Assembly (NCBI GenBank): GCA_947487835.1
Contig: CANKXX010000002.1
Coordinates: 496,001 to 560,000, forward strand
Origin: an uncultured Microbacteriaceae bacterium
GTDB taxonomy: Bacteria; Actinomycetota; Actinomycetes; Actinomycetales; Microbacteriaceae
Length of the DNA: 64,000 nucleotides
Direction of reading: 5' to 3'
Part shown: piece after piece, positions 42,855 through 57,708 of the stretch
Layout of the letters: every line of letters begins with the position of its first letter
Numbering within the stretch: the stretch's first letter is position 1
The notes under the pieces: generated by a model
Told to the model about the DNA's origin: nothing
Database searches by the model: none
The model's input: the letters and a program-made list of their open reading frames with translations, nothing else
Position numbers and translations under genes: made by a program

Positions 42855-42860
42855 TAAACT
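42855..42860 (+). promoter_or_regulatory. Leaderless-type -10 box for uvrB
   Basis: TAAACT followed by TGAGCT and the ATG. No LexA box was recognised in the 142-bp gap. Confidence 0.6.
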
Positions 42861-42866
42861 TGAGCT

Positions 42867-44933
42867 ATGCAAGCCACCCGTTCCGTGCGCCCCTTCGAGG
42901 TCATCAGCGAGTACAAGCCGAGCGGTGACCAGCCGCAGGCCATCGCCGAGCTGGCCGGTCACATCAACGCGGGCGAGACCGACGTCGTGCTGCTCGGCGC
43001 GACCGGCACCGGAAAGTCGGCCACCACCGCGTGGCTGGTCGAGGCGGTGCAGCGGCCCACGCTGGTGCTCGCCCACAACAAGACCCTCGCAGCGCAGCTC
43101 GCCAACGAGTTCCGCGAGCTGATGCCGAACAACGCGGTCGAGTACTTCGTCTCGTACTACGACTACTACCAGCCCGAGGCGTACGTGCCGCAGACGGACA
43201 CCTTCATCGAGAAGGACTCGTCCATCAACGAGGAGGTGGAGCGCCTCCGGCACTCGACCACCAATTCGCTGCTGAGCCGGCGCGACGTCATCGTCGTCTC
43301 GACGGTCTCCTGCATCTACGGCCTGGGGCAGCCCGAGCAGTACATCAACGCGATGATCGCGCTGCAGGTCGGCATGCGCATCAATCGCGACGACCTGATC
43401 CGTAAGTTCGTGTCGATGCAGTACAACCGCAACGACGTCGACTTCTCGCGCGGCAACTTCCGCGTCCGCGGCGACACCATCGAGATCATCCCGATGTACG
43501 AGGAGCTGGCCATCCGCATCGAGATGTTCGGCGACGAGATCGAGGCGCTGTACACCCTGCACCCGCTGACCGGCGACGTCGTGCGCAAGATGGACTCCGT
43601 CTCCGTGTTCCCCGGCTCGCACTACGTGGCCGAGCGCGACGTCATGAACCGTGCCATCGGCACGATCCAGATGGAGCTCGAGGAGCGACTCGCGGTGCTC
43701 GAGCGCGAGGGCAAGCTGCTCGAGGCTCAGCGCCTGCGCATGCGCACGAACTTCGACATCGAGATGATGCAGCAGATCGGGTTCTGCTCCGGCATCGAGA
43801 ACTACTCGCGGCACATCGACGGCCGCGCGCCGGGCGAGGCGCCGCACTGCCTGCTCGACTACTTCCCCGACGACTTCCTCGTCGTGATCGACGAGTCGCA
43901 CGTCACCGTGCCGCAGATCGGTGCGATGTACGAGGGCGACTCGTCGCGCAAGCGCACGCTCGTGGACCACGGCTTCCGCCTGCCGAGTGCGCTCGACAAC
44001 CGCCCGCTGCGCTGGAACGAGTTCAAGGAGCGCGTCGGCCAGACCGTATACCTGTCGGCGACGCCCGGCCGCTACGAGCTCGGCATCACCGACAGCGTGG
44101 TGGAGCAGATCATCCGCCCGACCGGCCTCATCGACCCGCAGATCGTGGTCAAGCCCACCAAGGGCCAGATCGACGACCTGCTCGAGGAGATCACGCAGCG
44201 CACCGAGAAGGACGAGCGCGTGCTCGTCACCACGCTGACCAAGAAGATGGCCGAGGAGCTCACCGACTTCCTCGCCGAGGCGGGCGTGCGGGTGCGGTAC
44301 CTGCACTCCGACGTCGACACGCTGCGCCGTGTCGAGCTGCTGTCCGAGCTGCGGAGCGGCGTGTACGACGTGCTCGTGGGCATCAACCTGCTGCGCGAGG
44401 GCCTCGACCTTCCCGAGGTGTCGCTCGTCGCGATCCTCGACGCCGACAAGGAGGGCTTCCTGCGCTCCTCGACCTCGCTCATCCAGACCATCGGCCGCGC
44501 CGCGCGAAACGTCTCCGGCGAGGTGCACATGTACGCCGACGTCATGACGGACTCCATGGTGAAGGCGATCGAGGAGACCGACCGACGCCGCGAGAAGCAG
44601 ATCGCCTACAACACGCTGCACGGCATCGACCCGACCCCGCTGCGCAAGAAGATCGCGGACATCACGGACGCGCTCGTGCGCGAGGGCCAGGACACCAAGA
44701 AGCTGCTCGAGGGCCGGCAGGCGGGCAAGCGCTCACCCACGCCGAACCTGCGTCGCGAGGGCCTCGCGGCCTCGGGCGCCAACGAGCTGGAGTCGATCAT
44801 CGCCGACCTCAACGAGCAGATGCTCCAGGCGGCGGGGGAGCTGAAGTTCGAGCTGGCGGCCCGCCTGCGCGACGAGCTGGGCGACCTCAAGCGCGAGCTG
44901 CGCCAGATGTCGAAGGCGGGCCACCTGGTCTAG
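42867..44933 (+). CDS. uvrB: Excinuclease ABC subunit B
   Basis: Damage-verification helicase of nucleotide excision repair. The 688-aa protein has Walker [12 protein letters not shown] (44-54), the beta-hairpin [24 protein letters not shown]-like [23 protein letters not shown], and helicase motifs V-VI ([26 protein letters not shown]). The C-terminal UVR motif (about 640-675, [20 protein letters not shown]) binds UvrC. Ends 23 bp before a strong palindrome. Confidence 0.98.
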   Translation: MQATRSVRPFEVISEYKPSGDQPQAIAELAGHINAGETDVVLLGATGTGKSATTAWLVEAVQRPTLVLAHNKTLAAQLANEFRELMPNNAVEYFVSYYDYYQPEAYVPQTDTFIEKDSSINEEVERLRHSTTNSLLSRRDVIVVSTVSCIYGLGQPEQYINAMIALQVGMRINRDDLIRKFVSMQYNRNDVDFSRGNFRVRGDTIEIIPMYEELAIRIEMFGDEIEALYTLHPLTGDVVRKMDSVSVFPGSHYVAERDVMNRAIGTIQMELEERLAVLEREGKLLEAQRLRMRTNFDIEMMQQIGFCSGIENYSRHIDGRAPGEAPHCLLDYFPDDFLVVIDESHVTVPQIGAMYEGDSSRKRTLVDHGFRLPSALDNRPLRWNEFKERVGQTVYLSATPGRYELGITDSVVEQIIRPTGLIDPQIVVKPTKGQIDDLLEEITQRTEKDERVLVTTLTKKMAEELTDFLAEAGVRVRYLHSDVDTLRRVELLSELRSGVYDVLVGINLLREGLDLPEVSLVAILDADKEGFLRSSTSLIQTIGRAARNVSGEVHMYADVMTDSMVKAIEETDRRREKQIAYNTLHGIDPTPLRKKIADITDALVREGQDTKKLLEGRQAGKRSPTPNLRREGLAASGANELESIIADLNEQMLQAAGELKFELAARLRDELGDLKRELRQMSKAGHLV

Positions 44934-44955
44934 GTGCGTACGGTCCCAGCGGCCT

Positions 44956-45010
44956 CACGGTCCCTGAGCCTGTCGAAGGGACGTCCCTTCGACAGGGCTC
45001 AGGGACCGTG
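44956..45010 (+). repeat. REP-like palindrome between convergent genes
   Basis: Arms 44956-44981 and 44984-45010 pair over 26 bases with one bulged G and a 2-nt loop; the core is CCCTGAGCCTGTCGAAGGG. Palindromes with this core are familiar from many bacterial genomes. Between uvrB and the minus-strand gene it could act as a bidirectional terminator. Confidence 0.85.
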
Positions 45011-45047
45011 ACAGGCTCCGGGACGGTGCAAGCTCAGGATTTGCCGT

Positions 45048-46172
45048 TCACGACGCCGGTGCCCAGTCGTCGCGGTCGCGCACCCAGCGCTCGCGCGTGG
45101 ACGCATCCGCGCGCGCGTCCGTGAACCAGAAGGTGACGTCCGGGTCCCACCCGGCGAGCACCGACGCGGCGTCCCCCTCGACCGGGATCGCCCGCCCCGC
45201 CGTCGACAGGTAGCCCGCGACAGACAGGTGCACCCCGTCCGCGATCGCGCGGACCGCCGACCAGTCGGGGACGACCCAGCGGCCGTCACGGCCGGTCGCG
45301 CGGTACCAGTCGTGCCGCCTCGAGGCTGTGACCTCGAGGGGGAATCGCCGGCACAGCTCCGTCCACGCCTCCGGGCCGTCGATCTCGAGCACGCGGGCGC
45401 CGGGGTCGACGTGCACGCGCTCGGCGGTCGCCGCCTCCCAGCCAGCTGCGTCCTCGACCAGCCGCAGCCCGGCGGGGCCACGCTTCGGGATGGACCGCGT
45501 GGTACGGAGCAGCCCGCCCGGCGGGCGCGACCACCAGGTGCCGCTCCACGGCGCCGTGGGGTCGGTCGGCCGATTGCGCTCCGCGGCCGCCTCCTCCGCG
45601 AGCGATGCCGTCCGCCACCGCTCGACGATCTCCGTGACGCGCCCAGAGTCCTGGGCGCGCGGAACCGGCAGCCCGTCGAACGAGACCGCCCACTGCTCGG
45701 GCGCGGCGGGCGTGGCCCACCAGGGCGAGTGCGGCGAGCGGGCGATCGCGGAGGCGACGCGGGCGAGCGCGGCCCGCAGCTCCGGCGCGGCGGCGAGCAC
45801 GTCCTCGCCGTCGGGCTCCTGCCAGTACCGGGCGAGGTCCACGGTGTCGGCGAGCGCGAGCAGCAGGTCGGTTCCGTCGACAGCGCCGATCGGCAGCGCA
45901 TCGAGCAGCCGGGCGACATCGACGGGCGTGGGAGTGGGCGTCGCGGCCGCAGCACGGCTACCCCCAGCACGACCGAACAGCACGACGGTGGAGGTGCCCT
46001 GCCCGGGGTCGAGGGCGTGCGCGGCGAGCATGACCGCCTGCCGGAGACGCTGGGCGTCGTCCTGCCGATCCTCCTTCCGGTCCTCCTCCCGGTCGGCCGC
46101 CCGCAGCGCGAGGGCGAGGCACAGCCGCCGGCCGCGCGGGCCGGACAGCAGCGTGGTCGGGTCCAGGGTCAT
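45048..46172 (-). CDS. Hypothetical protein, unrecognised
   Basis: A 374-aa soluble protein with no signal peptide or membrane segment. The N-terminal third contains a highly charged segment ([15 protein letters not shown], about 27-41) coded by short direct repeats, and a Thr-Pro run (TPTPTPVD). The C-terminal part is Trp-rich, including [13 protein letters not shown] and [11 protein letters not shown]. Base use matches its neighbours. It faces uvrB and is divergent from uvrA over 77 bp. I do not recognise the family; homologues, if any, are probably confined to related Actinobacteria. Confidence 0.75.
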   Translation of the reverse strand: MTLDPTTLLSGPRGRRLCLALALRAADREEDRKEDRQDDAQRLRQAVMLAAHALDPGQGTSTVVLFGRAGGSRAAAATPTPTPVDVARLLDALPIGAVDGTDLLLALADTVDLARYWQEPDGEDVLAAAPELRAALARVASAIARSPHSPWWATPAAPEQWAVSFDGLPVPRAQDSGRVTEIVERWRTASLAEEAAAERNRPTDPTAPWSGTWWSRPPGGLLRTTRSIPKRGPAGLRLVEDAAGWEAATAERVHVDPGARVLEIDGPEAWTELCRRFPLEVTASRRHDWYRATGRDGRWVVPDWSAVRAIADGVHLSVAGYLSTAGRAIPVEGDAASVLAGWDPDVTFWFTDARADASTRERWVRDRDDWAPAS

Positions 46173-46236
46173 CCGTTCGTCCCACTTCCGGTTACGCCCT
46201 CGGGGAACCCCACAGGGGAGTGTCGGTGGCAGCGCC

Positions 46237-46242
46237 TAAAAT
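46237..46242 (+). promoter_or_regulatory. Leaderless-type -10 box for uvrA
   Basis: TAAAAT followed by 7 nt (ATCTAGA) and GTG 46250. This supports the downstream start over the in-frame GTG at 46220, which would place the -10 inside the gene. Confidence 0.6.
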
Positions 46243-46249
46243 ATCTAGA

Positions 46250-49117
<2,868 letters not shown>

Positions 49118-49120
49118 GCG

Positions 49121-51025
49121 ATGTCGAACGCCCTTCCCTACCGCCCGCGCACGGGCGAGATACCCACCGATCCCGGCGTCTACCGGTTCCGCGACGAGAA
49201 CGGCCGCGTGCTCTACGTCGGCAAGGCGAAGAACCTGCGAGCCCGGCTCAGCAACTACTTCGCCCCGCTGCCGAGCCTGCACGAGCGCACCCGGCGCATG
49301 GTCACGACCGCCAACAGCGTCGAGTGGACCGTCGTCGCGAGCGAGTTTGAGGCGCTGCAGCTCGAGTTCACCTGGATCAAGGAGTTCAACCCGCCCTTCA
49401 ACGTGCAGTTCCGGGACGACAAGTCGTACCCGTACCTCGCGGTGACGCTCGGCGAGGAGATCCCCCGGGTGCTCGTCACCCGCAACCGCAAGCTCAAGGG
49501 CGCCCGGTACTTCGGGCCGTACACGAAGGCCTGGGCGATCCGCGACACCGTGGACCACATGCTCAAGGTCTTCCCGATGCGCAGCTGCACCGACACCATC
49601 TACCGCCGCGCGCAGCAGACGAACCGCCCCTGCCTGCTCGGCGACATCGGGCGCTGCGCCGCGCCCTGCGTCGCCCGGGTCACGGCGGAGGAGCACCGGG
49701 TCATCGCCGAGGACTTCGTGAGCTTCATGGGCGGCAACGACTCGCGCTACATCACCCAGCTCAACCGGGAGATGAAGGCCGCCGCCGCCGAGATGGACTA
49801 CGAGTCCGCCGCGCGCTACCGCGACAGCATCGGCGCCCTCGAGGCGGCGCTCAGCAAGACGGCCGTCGTGTTCGGCGACCGCGTGGACGCGGACGTCTTC
49901 GGCATCGCCGCGGACGAGCTCGCCGCCTCCGTGCACCAGTTCATCGTGCGCGGCGGCCGCATCCGCGGAACGCGCAGCTGGGTCGTCGACAAGGAGCTCG
50001 ACATTGGCATCGGCGAGCTCGTCGAGACCGTGCTGCACAACGCGTACGAGGACGACATCTACCCGCCCCGCGAGGTGCTCGTCCCCGAGCTGCCCGAGGA
50101 CGCCGCGGAGCTCGAGCTGTGGCTCGGCGAGCGGCGCCGCGAGGGTCTGCGGGAGGAGCCGCCCGGCCCCGGCCGGGTGTCCGCGGGCAACGTGGACCTC
50201 AGGGTGGCGCAGCGCGGGGACAAGAAGACCCTCGCGGAGACGGCGGAGACGAACGCCCGCCAGTCGCTGATGCTCTACAAGACCAGGCGGAGCTCCGACT
50301 TCGTCGCCCGCTCGCAGGCGCTCACCGACATCCAGGAGGCGCTCGGCATGCCGGACGCCCCGCTGCGGATGGAGTGCTTCGACGTGTCGCACCTCAGCGG
50401 CACGAACATCGTGGCCTCCATGGTCGTCTTCGAGGACGGGCTGCCCCGCAAGGACCAGTACCGCCGCTTCAGCATCCCGGAGTCGACGGACGACACGGAG
50501 TCGATCTACCAGGTGCTCACCCGGCGCCTCGCGTACCTGGGGGAGGAGCCGAAGCGGTCCGAGGAGGACGCGGAGGTCAAGAAGTTCTCCTACAGCCCGA
50601 ACCTGCTGCTCGTCGACGGCGGCCAGCCGCAGGTGCAGGCCGCGGCGCGCGCCCTCGCGGAGTCCGGGGTCACGGGCATCCAGCTGGCCGGCATCGCGAA
50701 GCGGCTCGAGGAGATCTGGCTGCCCGACAGCGACTACCCGGTCATCCTGCCGCGCAACAGCGACGCCCTCTTCCTCATCCAGCGCATCCGCGACGAGGCC
50801 CACCGCTTCGCGATCACCTACCAGCGCAGCAAGCGCAAGCGTGACATCACCTCGCAGCTGAGCGACATCCGGGGTCTGGGGCCGTCGCGCGTGCAGCGCC
50901 TCCTCAAGCACTTCGGCTCCGTCGCCCGGCTCAAGGCGGCCGACGTGGAGGAGATCGCCTCCGTGCGCACCATCGGCCCGACACTCGCGCAGGTGGTCTT
51001 CGACGCCCTGCACCCCGCCGAGTGA
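49121..51025 (+). CDS. uvrC: Excinuclease ABC subunit C
   Basis: Makes both incisions in nucleotide excision repair. At 634 aa it has the GIY-YIG domain ([20 protein letters not shown]), the UVR motif (about 205-240, [20 protein letters not shown]), the RNase H-like endonuclease with [20 protein letters not shown] and [14 protein letters not shown], and a C-terminal HhH pair ([34 protein letters not shown]). ATG immediately after uvrA. Confidence 0.97.
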   Translation: MSNALPYRPRTGEIPTDPGVYRFRDENGRVLYVGKAKNLRARLSNYFAPLPSLHERTRRMVTTANSVEWTVVASEFEALQLEFTWIKEFNPPFNVQFRDDKSYPYLAVTLGEEIPRVLVTRNRKLKGARYFGPYTKAWAIRDTVDHMLKVFPMRSCTDTIYRRAQQTNRPCLLGDIGRCAAPCVARVTAEEHRVIAEDFVSFMGGNDSRYITQLNREMKAAAAEMDYESAARYRDSIGALEAALSKTAVVFGDRVDADVFGIAADELAASVHQFIVRGGRIRGTRSWVVDKELDIGIGELVETVLHNAYEDDIYPPREVLVPELPEDAAELELWLGERRREGLREEPPGPGRVSAGNVDLRVAQRGDKKTLAETAETNARQSLMLYKTRRSSDFVARSQALTDIQEALGMPDAPLRMECFDVSHLSGTNIVASMVVFEDGLPRKDQYRRFSIPESTDDTESIYQVLTRRLAYLGEEPKRSEEDAEVKKFSYSPNLLLVDGGQPQVQAAARALAESGVTGIQLAGIAKRLEEIWLPDSDYPVILPRNSDALFLIQRIRDEAHRFAITYQRSKRKRDITSQLSDIRGLGPSRVQRLLKHFGSVARLKAADVEEIASVRTIGPTLAQVVFDALHPAE

Positions 51026-51061
51026 CCCCGCCGCCCGGCACGGGTCGCCTCGACCCGGGGC

Positions 51062-51067
51062 TAGGCT
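51062..51067 (+). promoter_or_regulatory. Putative -10 box for rapZ
   Basis: TAGGCT 41 bp before the rapZ ATG, giving a leader of about 35 nt. An ATG only 2 nt after the box is too close to be a leaderless start. Confidence 0.45.
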
Positions 51068-51108
51068 TGATGGGGTCGATAGGCCAACAGACAAGAAGCG
51101 TAGGTTCC

Positions 51109-51984
51109 ATGACCGACGAATCAGACCAGCATCAGGTGCTCATCGTCACGGGGATGTCCGGAGCCGGGCGCTCCACCGTGGCGAACGCGCTCGAGGACCT
51201 CGGCTGGTACGTCGTGGACAACCTGCCGCCGCAGATGCTCAAGCCGCTGGTCGACCTGAGCAGGCGCGCCGGGGACAAGCTGCCGAAGATCGCGGCCGTC
51301 GTCGACGTGCGCGGCGGCGAGTTCTTCCTCGACCTCCGCGACATCGTGCAGACCCTCCGCGGCGGGCGCGAGCTGCGCATGCTCTTCCTCGAGGCGACGG
51401 ACGCCGCGCTGGTGCGCCGGTTCGAGCAGGTGCGCCGGCCGCACCCGCTCCAGGGCGACGGCACGCTGCTCGACGGCATCACGGCCGAGCGCGAGCGCAT
51501 GGTCGAGATCCGCGAGGCGAGCGACATCATCATCGACACCTCGGAGCTGAACATCCACCAGCTCGCCACAAAGGTGACGGAGGAGTTCAGCGCCACGGAC
51601 GCGCCCGGCGTGCGGGTCACGCTGATGAGCTTCGGCTTCAAGTACGGCCTGCCCACCGACGTCGACATGGTCGCCGACATGCGCTTCCTGCCCAACCCGT
51701 TCTGGTCGCCCGAGCTGCGGCCCTTCAACGGGCAGGACAAGGTCGTCAGCGACTACGTCCTCGCCCAGGAGGGCGCCGCCGAGTTCGTGGAGCAGTACGC
51801 CCGCGCGCTGGCGCCCGTGCTGGCGGGCTATCAGCGGGAGAACAAGAGACACGCTACGATCGCCATCGGCTGCACGGGGGGAATGCACCGGTCGGTCGCC
51901 GTGGCCGAGGAGCTCGCCGAGCGCCTCCGCCACCTTCCCGGCGTCGCCGTGAACGTGAAGCACCGCGACCTCGGACGCGAGTGA
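51109..51984 (+). CDS. rapZ: RNase adapter protein RapZ / YvcJ-like nucleotide-binding protein
   Basis: A 291-aa P-loop protein with [20 protein letters not shown] (Walker A, residues 15-23), DVRGGEFF and the C-terminal [16 protein letters not shown] typical of the family. In E. coli RapZ guides RNase E on GlmZ RNA; in Gram-positives (YvcJ) the role is unclear and GTPase activity has been described. The downstream ATG was chosen for its match to family length. The uvrC-rapZ-whiA cluster is conserved, but the usual yvcK gene is missing. Confidence 0.92.
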   Translation: MTDESDQHQVLIVTGMSGAGRSTVANALEDLGWYVVDNLPPQMLKPLVDLSRRAGDKLPKIAAVVDVRGGEFFLDLRDIVQTLRGGRELRMLFLEATDAALVRRFEQVRRPHPLQGDGTLLDGITAERERMVEIREASDIIIDTSELNIHQLATKVTEEFSATDAPGVRVTLMSFGFKYGLPTDVDMVADMRFLPNPFWSPELRPFNGQDKVVSDYVLAQEGAAEFVEQYARALAPVLAGYQRENKRHATIAIGCTGGMHRSVAVAEELAERLRHLPGVAVNVKHRDLGRE

Positions 51985-52015
51985 ACAGCCGAGACTCGCA
52001 AGGGAGAACACTGGA

Positions 52016-52993
52016 TTGGCTCTGACAGCCGACGTCAAAGAGGAGCTGGCCCGGATCGAGGTCAGCAAGACCACGGTCCGTGCCGCAGAGCTCGCGACCA
52101 TACTGCGGTTCTCGGGCGGGCTGCACCTCATCTCGGGGCGCATCGCCGTCGAGTCCGAGCTGGACACCGCGCAGCTCGCCCGGCGGGTCCGGAAGGACCT
52201 CGCCGAGCTGTACGGGGTGCGCAGCGACATCTCCGTGATCTCCGCGTCCGGTCTCCGCCGCACGAACCACTACCTGGTGCGCGTGCTCGACGGCGAGACC
52301 CTGGCACGCCAGACCGGCCTGCTCGACGCCCGCCGCCGCCCCATCCGCGGGCTGCCCAACCGCCTCACCACCGGCTCCCGGGAGGAGCTCGGCGCCGTGT
52401 GGCGCGGGGCCTTCCTCGCCCAGGGCTCGCTCACCGACCCGGGCCGGTCCGCCGCGCTCGAGATCACCTGCCCCGGCAACGAGGCGGCCATGGCGCTCGT
52501 CGGCGCCGCCGGCCGGCTGGGCGTCGCCGCGAAGGCCCGCGAGGTGCGCGGCGTGCACCGCGTCGTGATCCGCGAGGGCGAGGCCATCAGCGCGATGCTC
52601 GTGCTCATGGGCGCCACCGCGTCCGTCGCGGCCTGGGAGGAGATGCGTCAGCGCCGGGAGGTGCGCGCCACCGCCAACCGGCTCGTCAACTTCGACGACG
52701 CGAACCTGCGCCGGTCCGCGCAGGCGGCCGTCGCCGCGTGCGCCCGCGTCGACCGGGCCATGGAGATCCTCGGCCCGGACATCCCCGAGCATCTGCGCTA
52801 CGCCGGCGAGCTGCGCCTCACGCACCGCGACGCCAGCCTCGACGAGCTCGGTCACCACGCCGATCCGCCCATGACGAAGGACGCCGTCGCGGGCCGGATC
52901 CGCCGCCTCCTGGCCATGGCGGACAAGAAGGCGGCGGACGAGGGCATCCCCGGAACGGACGCCAATCTGCCGCCCGATCTCGAGGACGTCTAG
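52016..52993 (+). CDS. whiA: DNA-binding protein WhiA
   Basis: A 325-aa sporulation/cell-division regulator found across Gram-positives, with a LAGLIDADG-like N-terminal domain ([44 protein letters not shown]) and a C-terminal helix-turn-helix (about 230-300, [24 protein letters not shown]). Start is TTG at 52016 with a strong ribosome site (AGGGAG). In non-sporulating relatives it is thought to act in cell division or chromosome segregation. Confidence 0.95.
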   Translation: MALTADVKEELARIEVSKTTVRAAELATILRFSGGLHLISGRIAVESELDTAQLARRVRKDLAELYGVRSDISVISASGLRRTNHYLVRVLDGETLARQTGLLDARRRPIRGLPNRLTTGSREELGAVWRGAFLAQGSLTDPGRSAALEITCPGNEAAMALVGAAGRLGVAAKAREVRGVHRVVIREGEAISAMLVLMGATASVAAWEEMRQRREVRATANRLVNFDDANLRRSAQAAVAACARVDRAMEILGPDIPEHLRYAGELRLTHRDASLDELGHHADPPMTKDAVAGRIRRLLAMADKKAADEGIPGTDANLPPDLEDV

Positions 52994-53032
52994 GCCGTTT
53001 CCGCCGCCCTCCAGCACGCGATCCCGCGGGAC

Positions 53033-53038
53033 TAGACT
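53033..53038 (+). promoter_or_regulatory. Putative -10 box for sodA
   Basis: TAGACT about 65 bp before the sodA ATG, with the ribosome site GAGGAG (53091-53096) downstream. No -35 seen. Confidence 0.5.
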
Positions 53039-53102
53039 CGAAAACGTCGCCCGCGCACCGGCCGTCCGCCTGTGCCTGACGGGCTCGATAGAGGAGATAT
53101 CA

Positions 53103-53729
53103 ATGGCTGACTACGCACTGCCCGAACTGCCCTACGACTACTCGGCTCTCGCGCCGCACATCAGCGGTCGGATCATGGAGCTCCACCACGACAAGCACCA
53201 CCAGACCTACGTCGACGGCGCCAACACCGCCCTCGTGAAGCTGGCCGAGGCCCGCGACAAGGACGACCTGACGTACGTCAACAAGCTGCAGAAGGACCTG
53301 GCCTTCAATCTGGCCGGTCACGTGAACCACACCGTGTTCTGGAACAACCTGTCCCCGGACGGCGGCGACAAGCCCACCGGCGAGCTGGCCGCGGCGATCG
53401 ACGAGTTCTTCGGCTCGTTCGACAAGTTCCGCGCGCACTTCACCGCCTCGGCGCTCGGCATCCAGGGCTCCGGCTGGTCGATCCTGGCCTGGGACTCGCT
53501 CGGCCAGAAGCTCATCATCGAGCAGCTGTACGACCACCAGGGCAACCTCGCCGCGGCGACCATCCCGCTGTTGATGCTCGACATGTGGGAGCACGCCTTC
53601 TACCTCGACTACGTGAACGTCAAGGCCGACTACGTCAAGGCGTTCTGGAACATCACCAACTGGGCCGACGTGCAGGCGCGCTTCCTCGTCGCCCGCGAGA
53701 AGACGAACGGCCTGCTGCTACTGTCGTAG
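53103..53729 (+). CDS. sodA: Superoxide dismutase, Mn/Fe type
   Basis: Dismutates superoxide to oxygen and peroxide, in the cytosol. At 208 aa the metal ligands are His28 (in [13 protein letters not shown]), His76 (HVNHTVFW), Asp160 and His164 ([12 protein letters not shown]). The ending [16 protein letters not shown] is typical. Metal choice (Mn or Fe, or both) cannot be fixed from sequence. Own promoter and terminator between whiA and gapA, so it is an independent insertion into an otherwise conserved order. Confidence 0.96.
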   Translation: MADYALPELPYDYSALAPHISGRIMELHHDKHHQTYVDGANTALVKLAEARDKDDLTYVNKLQKDLAFNLAGHVNHTVFWNNLSPDGGDKPTGELAAAIDEFFGSFDKFRAHFTASALGIQGSGWSILAWDSLGQKLIIEQLYDHQGNLAAATIPLLMLDMWEHAFYLDYVNVKADYVKAFWNITNWADVQARFLVAREKTNGLLLLS

Positions 53730-54827
<1,098 letters not shown>

Positions 54828-54848
54828 ACCCCGGAGGACACCGAGCCC

Positions 54849-56066
54849 GTGGCGCTTCGCACTCTCGAGTCCCTCGGGTCGCTCGGCGGCAGGCGCGTCC
54901 TGCTCCGCTGTGACCTGAACGTCCCGCTGAAGGACGGCGCGATCACCGACGACGGTCGGGTCCGCGCCTCCCTCGGCACCATCAACACCCTGGTCAACGC
55001 GGGTGCACGCGTCATCGTGGTCTCGCACCTCGGTCGTCCCGACGGCGCGCCGGACCCGAAGTACAGCCTCGCGCCCGTCGCGCAGCGGCTGTCCGAGCTG
55101 CTCGGCACGCCCGTGGCGTTCGCCGAGGACACGGTGGGCGCCGCGGCCGCGGCAGCGGTCGAGCAGCTCACGGACGGCTCGGTCCTCGTGCTCGAGAACC
55201 TCCGGTTCAACCCCGAGGAGACGAGCAAGGACGAGGCCGAGCGCCGGTCCTTCGCCGAGAAGCTCGCCGGGTTCGCCGACGCCTTCGTGTCCGACGGATT
55301 CGGCGTCGTGCACCGCAAGCAGGCGAGCGTGTACGAGCTCGCCTCGCTGCTGCCCAGCGCGGTCGGCTCGCTCATCGCGTCCGAGCTCGAGGTGCTCGAC
55401 CGGCTCACGGAGTCGCCGGAGCGCCCGTACGCGGTCGTGCTCGGCGGATCGAAGGTGTCGGACAAGCTCGGCGTGATCGAGCACCTGCTGCCTCGCGTGG
55501 ACACGCTCCTCATCGGTGGCGGAATGGTGTTCACCTTCCTCGCCGCGCAGGGGCACAGCGTCGGCAAGAGCCTGCTCGAGGCCGACCAGCTCGACACCGT
55601 CCGCGGCTACCTCGAGGACGCCGAGAAGCGCGGCGTGCGCATCGTGCTGCCCACGGACATCGTCGTGGCCGAGAAGTTCGGCGGCGACGCGGAGCACGTC
55701 GTGCAGCCCGCGCAGGCCATCGAGGACTCCCCGTTCGGTGCCGACGGCCTCGGCCTCGACATCGGCCCGGAGACCGGCCAGGCTTTCGCCGCGGTCATCC
55801 GGGACGCGAAGACGGTGTTCTGGAACGGCCCGATGGGCGTGTTCGAGCTCGAGCCCTTCGCCGAGGGCACCCGTGCCGTCGCCCAGGCGCTCACCGAGGT
55901 CGACGGGCTCAGCGTCGTCGGCGGTGGCGACTCCGCCGCGGCCGTCCGCGCCCTCGGCTTCGAGGACGACGCGTTCGGCCACATCTCGACCGGAGGCGGC
56001 GCGAGCCTCGAATTCTTGGAGGGCAAGCGGTTGCCCGGGCTGGAGGTTCTCGGATGGCAGCGTTGA
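54849..56066 (+). CDS. pgk: Phosphoglycerate kinase
   Basis: 1,3-bisphosphoglycerate to 3-phosphoglycerate with ATP gain. At 405 aa it has [46 protein letters not shown], the hinge [20 protein letters not shown], and the nucleotide loop [19 protein letters not shown] start, with GGAGG 14 nt upstream. It overlaps tpiA by 13 bp. Confidence 0.98.
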   Translation: MALRTLESLGSLGGRRVLLRCDLNVPLKDGAITDDGRVRASLGTINTLVNAGARVIVVSHLGRPDGAPDPKYSLAPVAQRLSELLGTPVAFAEDTVGAAAAAAVEQLTDGSVLVLENLRFNPEETSKDEAERRSFAEKLAGFADAFVSDGFGVVHRKQASVYELASLLPSAVGSLIASELEVLDRLTESPERPYAVVLGGSKVSDKLGVIEHLLPRVDTLLIGGGMVFTFLAAQGHSVGKSLLEADQLDTVRGYLEDAEKRGVRIVLPTDIVVAEKFGGDAEHVVQPAQAIEDSPFGADGLGLDIGPETGQAFAAVIRDAKTVFWNGPMGVFELEPFAEGTRAVAQALTEVDGLSVVGGGDSAAAVRALGFEDDAFGHISTGGGASLEFLEGKRLPGLEVLGWQR

Positions 56067-56848
56067 ACGGCAGGATCCCGCTGATCGCGGGTAACTGGAA
56101 GATGAACCTCGACCACCTGCAGGCGATCGCGTTCGTGCAGAAGCTGGCCTGGAGCCTCAAGGACGCCCGGCACGACTTCACGGCGGTCGAGGTCGCGGTG
56201 TTCCCGCCGTTCACCGACCTCCGCAGCGTGCAGACGCTCATCGCCGCCGACAAGCTTCCGCTCGTCTTCGGCGGCCAGGATGTGTCGCCGCACGACTCCG
56301 GCGCCTACACCGGCGAGATCTCCGGCGCGTTCCTCTCCGCGCTCGAGTGCAGCTACGTGATTATCGGCCACTCCGAGCGGCGCACGCTGCACGGCGAGAC
56401 CGACGAGCAGGTCGCCGCGAAGGTGTCCGCCGCGCTCAAGCACAACCTCGTGCCGATCATCTGCGTCGGGGAGACCGCCGAGGACCTCGAGACGCACGGG
56501 CCCAGCGCGGTTCCGGTCGCCCAGCTGCGGGCGGCGCTCGCGGGCGTCGACACGGCCGCGGACATCGTGGTGGCGTACGAGCCGGTCTGGGCCATCGGCT
56601 CCGGCCAGGCGGCGACGCCCGAGCAGGCGGAGCAGGTCGCGGCGCAGCTGCGGTCCGTGCTCGCCGAGCTCCTCGGCCAGGACGTCGCGGCGAAGACCCG
56701 CATCCTCTACGGCGGCTCGGTCAAGGCGAACAACATCGCCGGCTTCATGCGCGAGCCCAACGTGGACGGTGCGCTTGTCGGCGGCGCCAGCCTCGACCTC
56801 ACCGAGTTCGCCAACATCGTGCGGTTCCAGAAGCACGTGGGCGTCTGA
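56054..56848 (+). CDS. tpiA: Triosephosphate isomerase
   Basis: Interconverts DHAP and glyceraldehyde 3-phosphate. The 264-aa barrel has catalytic Lys16 (GNWKMN), His106 (IIGHSERR) and Glu176 ([11 protein letters not shown]), and the phosphate loop [11 protein letters not shown] lies inside the pgk 3' end (13-bp overlap), ensuring coupled translation. A hairpin ends 60 bp after its stop. Confidence 0.98.
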   Translation: MAALNGRIPLIAGNWKMNLDHLQAIAFVQKLAWSLKDARHDFTAVEVAVFPPFTDLRSVQTLIAADKLPLVFGGQDVSPHDSGAYTGEISGAFLSALECSYVIIGHSERRTLHGETDEQVAAKVSAALKHNLVPIICVGETAEDLETHGPSAVPVAQLRAALAGVDTAADIVVAYEPVWAIGSGQAATPEQAEQVAAQLRSVLAELLGQDVAAKTRILYGGSVKANNIAGFMREPNVDGALVGGASLDLTEFANIVRFQKHVGV

Positions 56849-56874
56849 CCCGGGGCCTCCCGGGCAGGCGTTCC

Positions 56875-56907
56875 GCCCCCGGCCGGTGCGGCGCACCGGT
56901 CGGGGGC
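56875..56907 (+). terminator. Terminator after tpiA
   Basis: A 16-bp stem with one G:U pair (56875-56890 with 56892-56907), loop essentially 1 nt, so the closing pairs open in practice. It separates tpiA from the secG promoter. Confidence 0.75.
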
Positions 56908-56917
56908 ACCGCTTTGT

Positions 56918-56923
56918 TATGAT
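56918..56923 (+). promoter_or_regulatory. Extended -10 promoter for secG
   Basis: TGTTATGAT is an extended -10 (TGN then TATGAT), about 55 bp before secG and just after the tpiA terminator. This is the closest to consensus in the window. Confidence 0.6.
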
Positions 56924-56978
56924 CGTCTGTGGCCCCTCGCGGCCGCTCGACTTATTCTCGCGTCTCGAAAGGCTCTGA

Positions 56979-57230
56979 GTGGAAATCCTCCAGGTCATCT
57001 TGCAGGTGCTGCTCGGTATCACGAGCCTCCTGCTCACCATGCTCATCCTGCTGCACCGCGGCCGCGGCGGCGGGCTGTCCGACATGTTCGGCGGTGGTGT
57101 GACCTCCAATCTCGGCGCGTCGGGCGTCGCCGAGCGGAACCTGAACCGCATCACGGTGATCCTCGGACTCGTCTGGATCACCTGCATCGTCGTGCTCGGT
57201 CTCATCACCAAGTTCGACGCCGGCGTCTAG
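56979..57230 (+). CDS. secG: Protein-export membrane protein SecG
   Basis: Small SecYEG translocon subunit. The 83-aa product has two membrane segments (about 6-25, VILQVLLGITSLLLTMLILL, and 58-77, ITVILGLVWITCIVVLGLI) joined by the family loop GRGGGLSDMFGGGV. GTG start. The tpiA-secG linkage is conserved in Gram-positives. Confidence 0.95.
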   Translation: MEILQVILQVLLGITSLLLTMLILLHRGRGGGLSDMFGGGVTSNLGASGVAERNLNRITVILGLVWITCIVVLGLITKFDAGV

Positions 57231-57290
57231 GCCTCATCCGGGCGCCTGAAGGCGTCCATCCGAACCCGATACCCGACGAATAGAGGACAC

Positions 57291-57659
57291 ATGGCATCAG
57301 GAGGAAGCGCGATCCGCGGATCGCGAGTGGGCGCAGGCCCCATGGGCGAGCAGGACCGCGGTTTCCACGCGGAGCGCGTCGCCGTCTCGTACTGGGACGC
57401 GCTCGGCAACGAGACCGTCCGGTACTTCGCAGCCAACCTGCCCGACGAGGAGATCCCCGAGACGATCGACTCTCCGCAGTCCGGGCTGCCCGCCGGCCGG
57501 GACAAGGACAACCCGCCGTCGGTCGCAAAGCTCGAGCCCTACAAGACCCACCTCGCGTACGTAAAGGAGCGTCGCAGCGAGGAGGAGGCAGCCCAGCTGC
57601 TCGAGGAGGCGCTGCAGCAGCTGCGCGCCCGCCGCGGGAAGCTCAGCGCGCAGAACTAG
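57291..57659 (+). CDS. rbpA: RNA polymerase-binding protein RbpA
   Basis: Actinobacterial general transcription factor that stabilises open complexes. At 122 aa it has the basic linker region (AIRGSRVGAGPMGEQDR), a core domain without cysteines (FHAERVAVSYWDALGNETVR), so no zinc is bound, and the helical sigma-interaction domain at the C-terminus (KTHLAYVKERRSEEEAAQLL). Mycobacterial RbpA also lacks the zinc cysteines. ATG with GAGGAC upstream. Ends at a bidirectional terminator. Confidence 0.93.
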   Translation: MASGGSAIRGSRVGAGPMGEQDRGFHAERVAVSYWDALGNETVRYFAANLPDEEIPETIDSPQSGLPAGRDKDNPPSVAKLEPYKTHLAYVKERRSEEEAAQLLEEALQQLRARRGKLSAQN

Positions 57660-57708
57660 GACAGCGCAGCACCGACGTCGCCACTGACGTCGCGCAGGCG
57701 ACAACGAC

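Noticed and set aside
42725-42866. LexA/SOS box before uvrB (and uvrA)
   Set aside because: No GAAC-N4-GTTC palindrome was found in either upstream region; regulation by LexA is not supported here.
57291-57659. Cysteine-free RbpA as a novelty
   Set aside because: Mycobacterial RbpA also lacks the zinc-binding cysteines, so this is a known variant.
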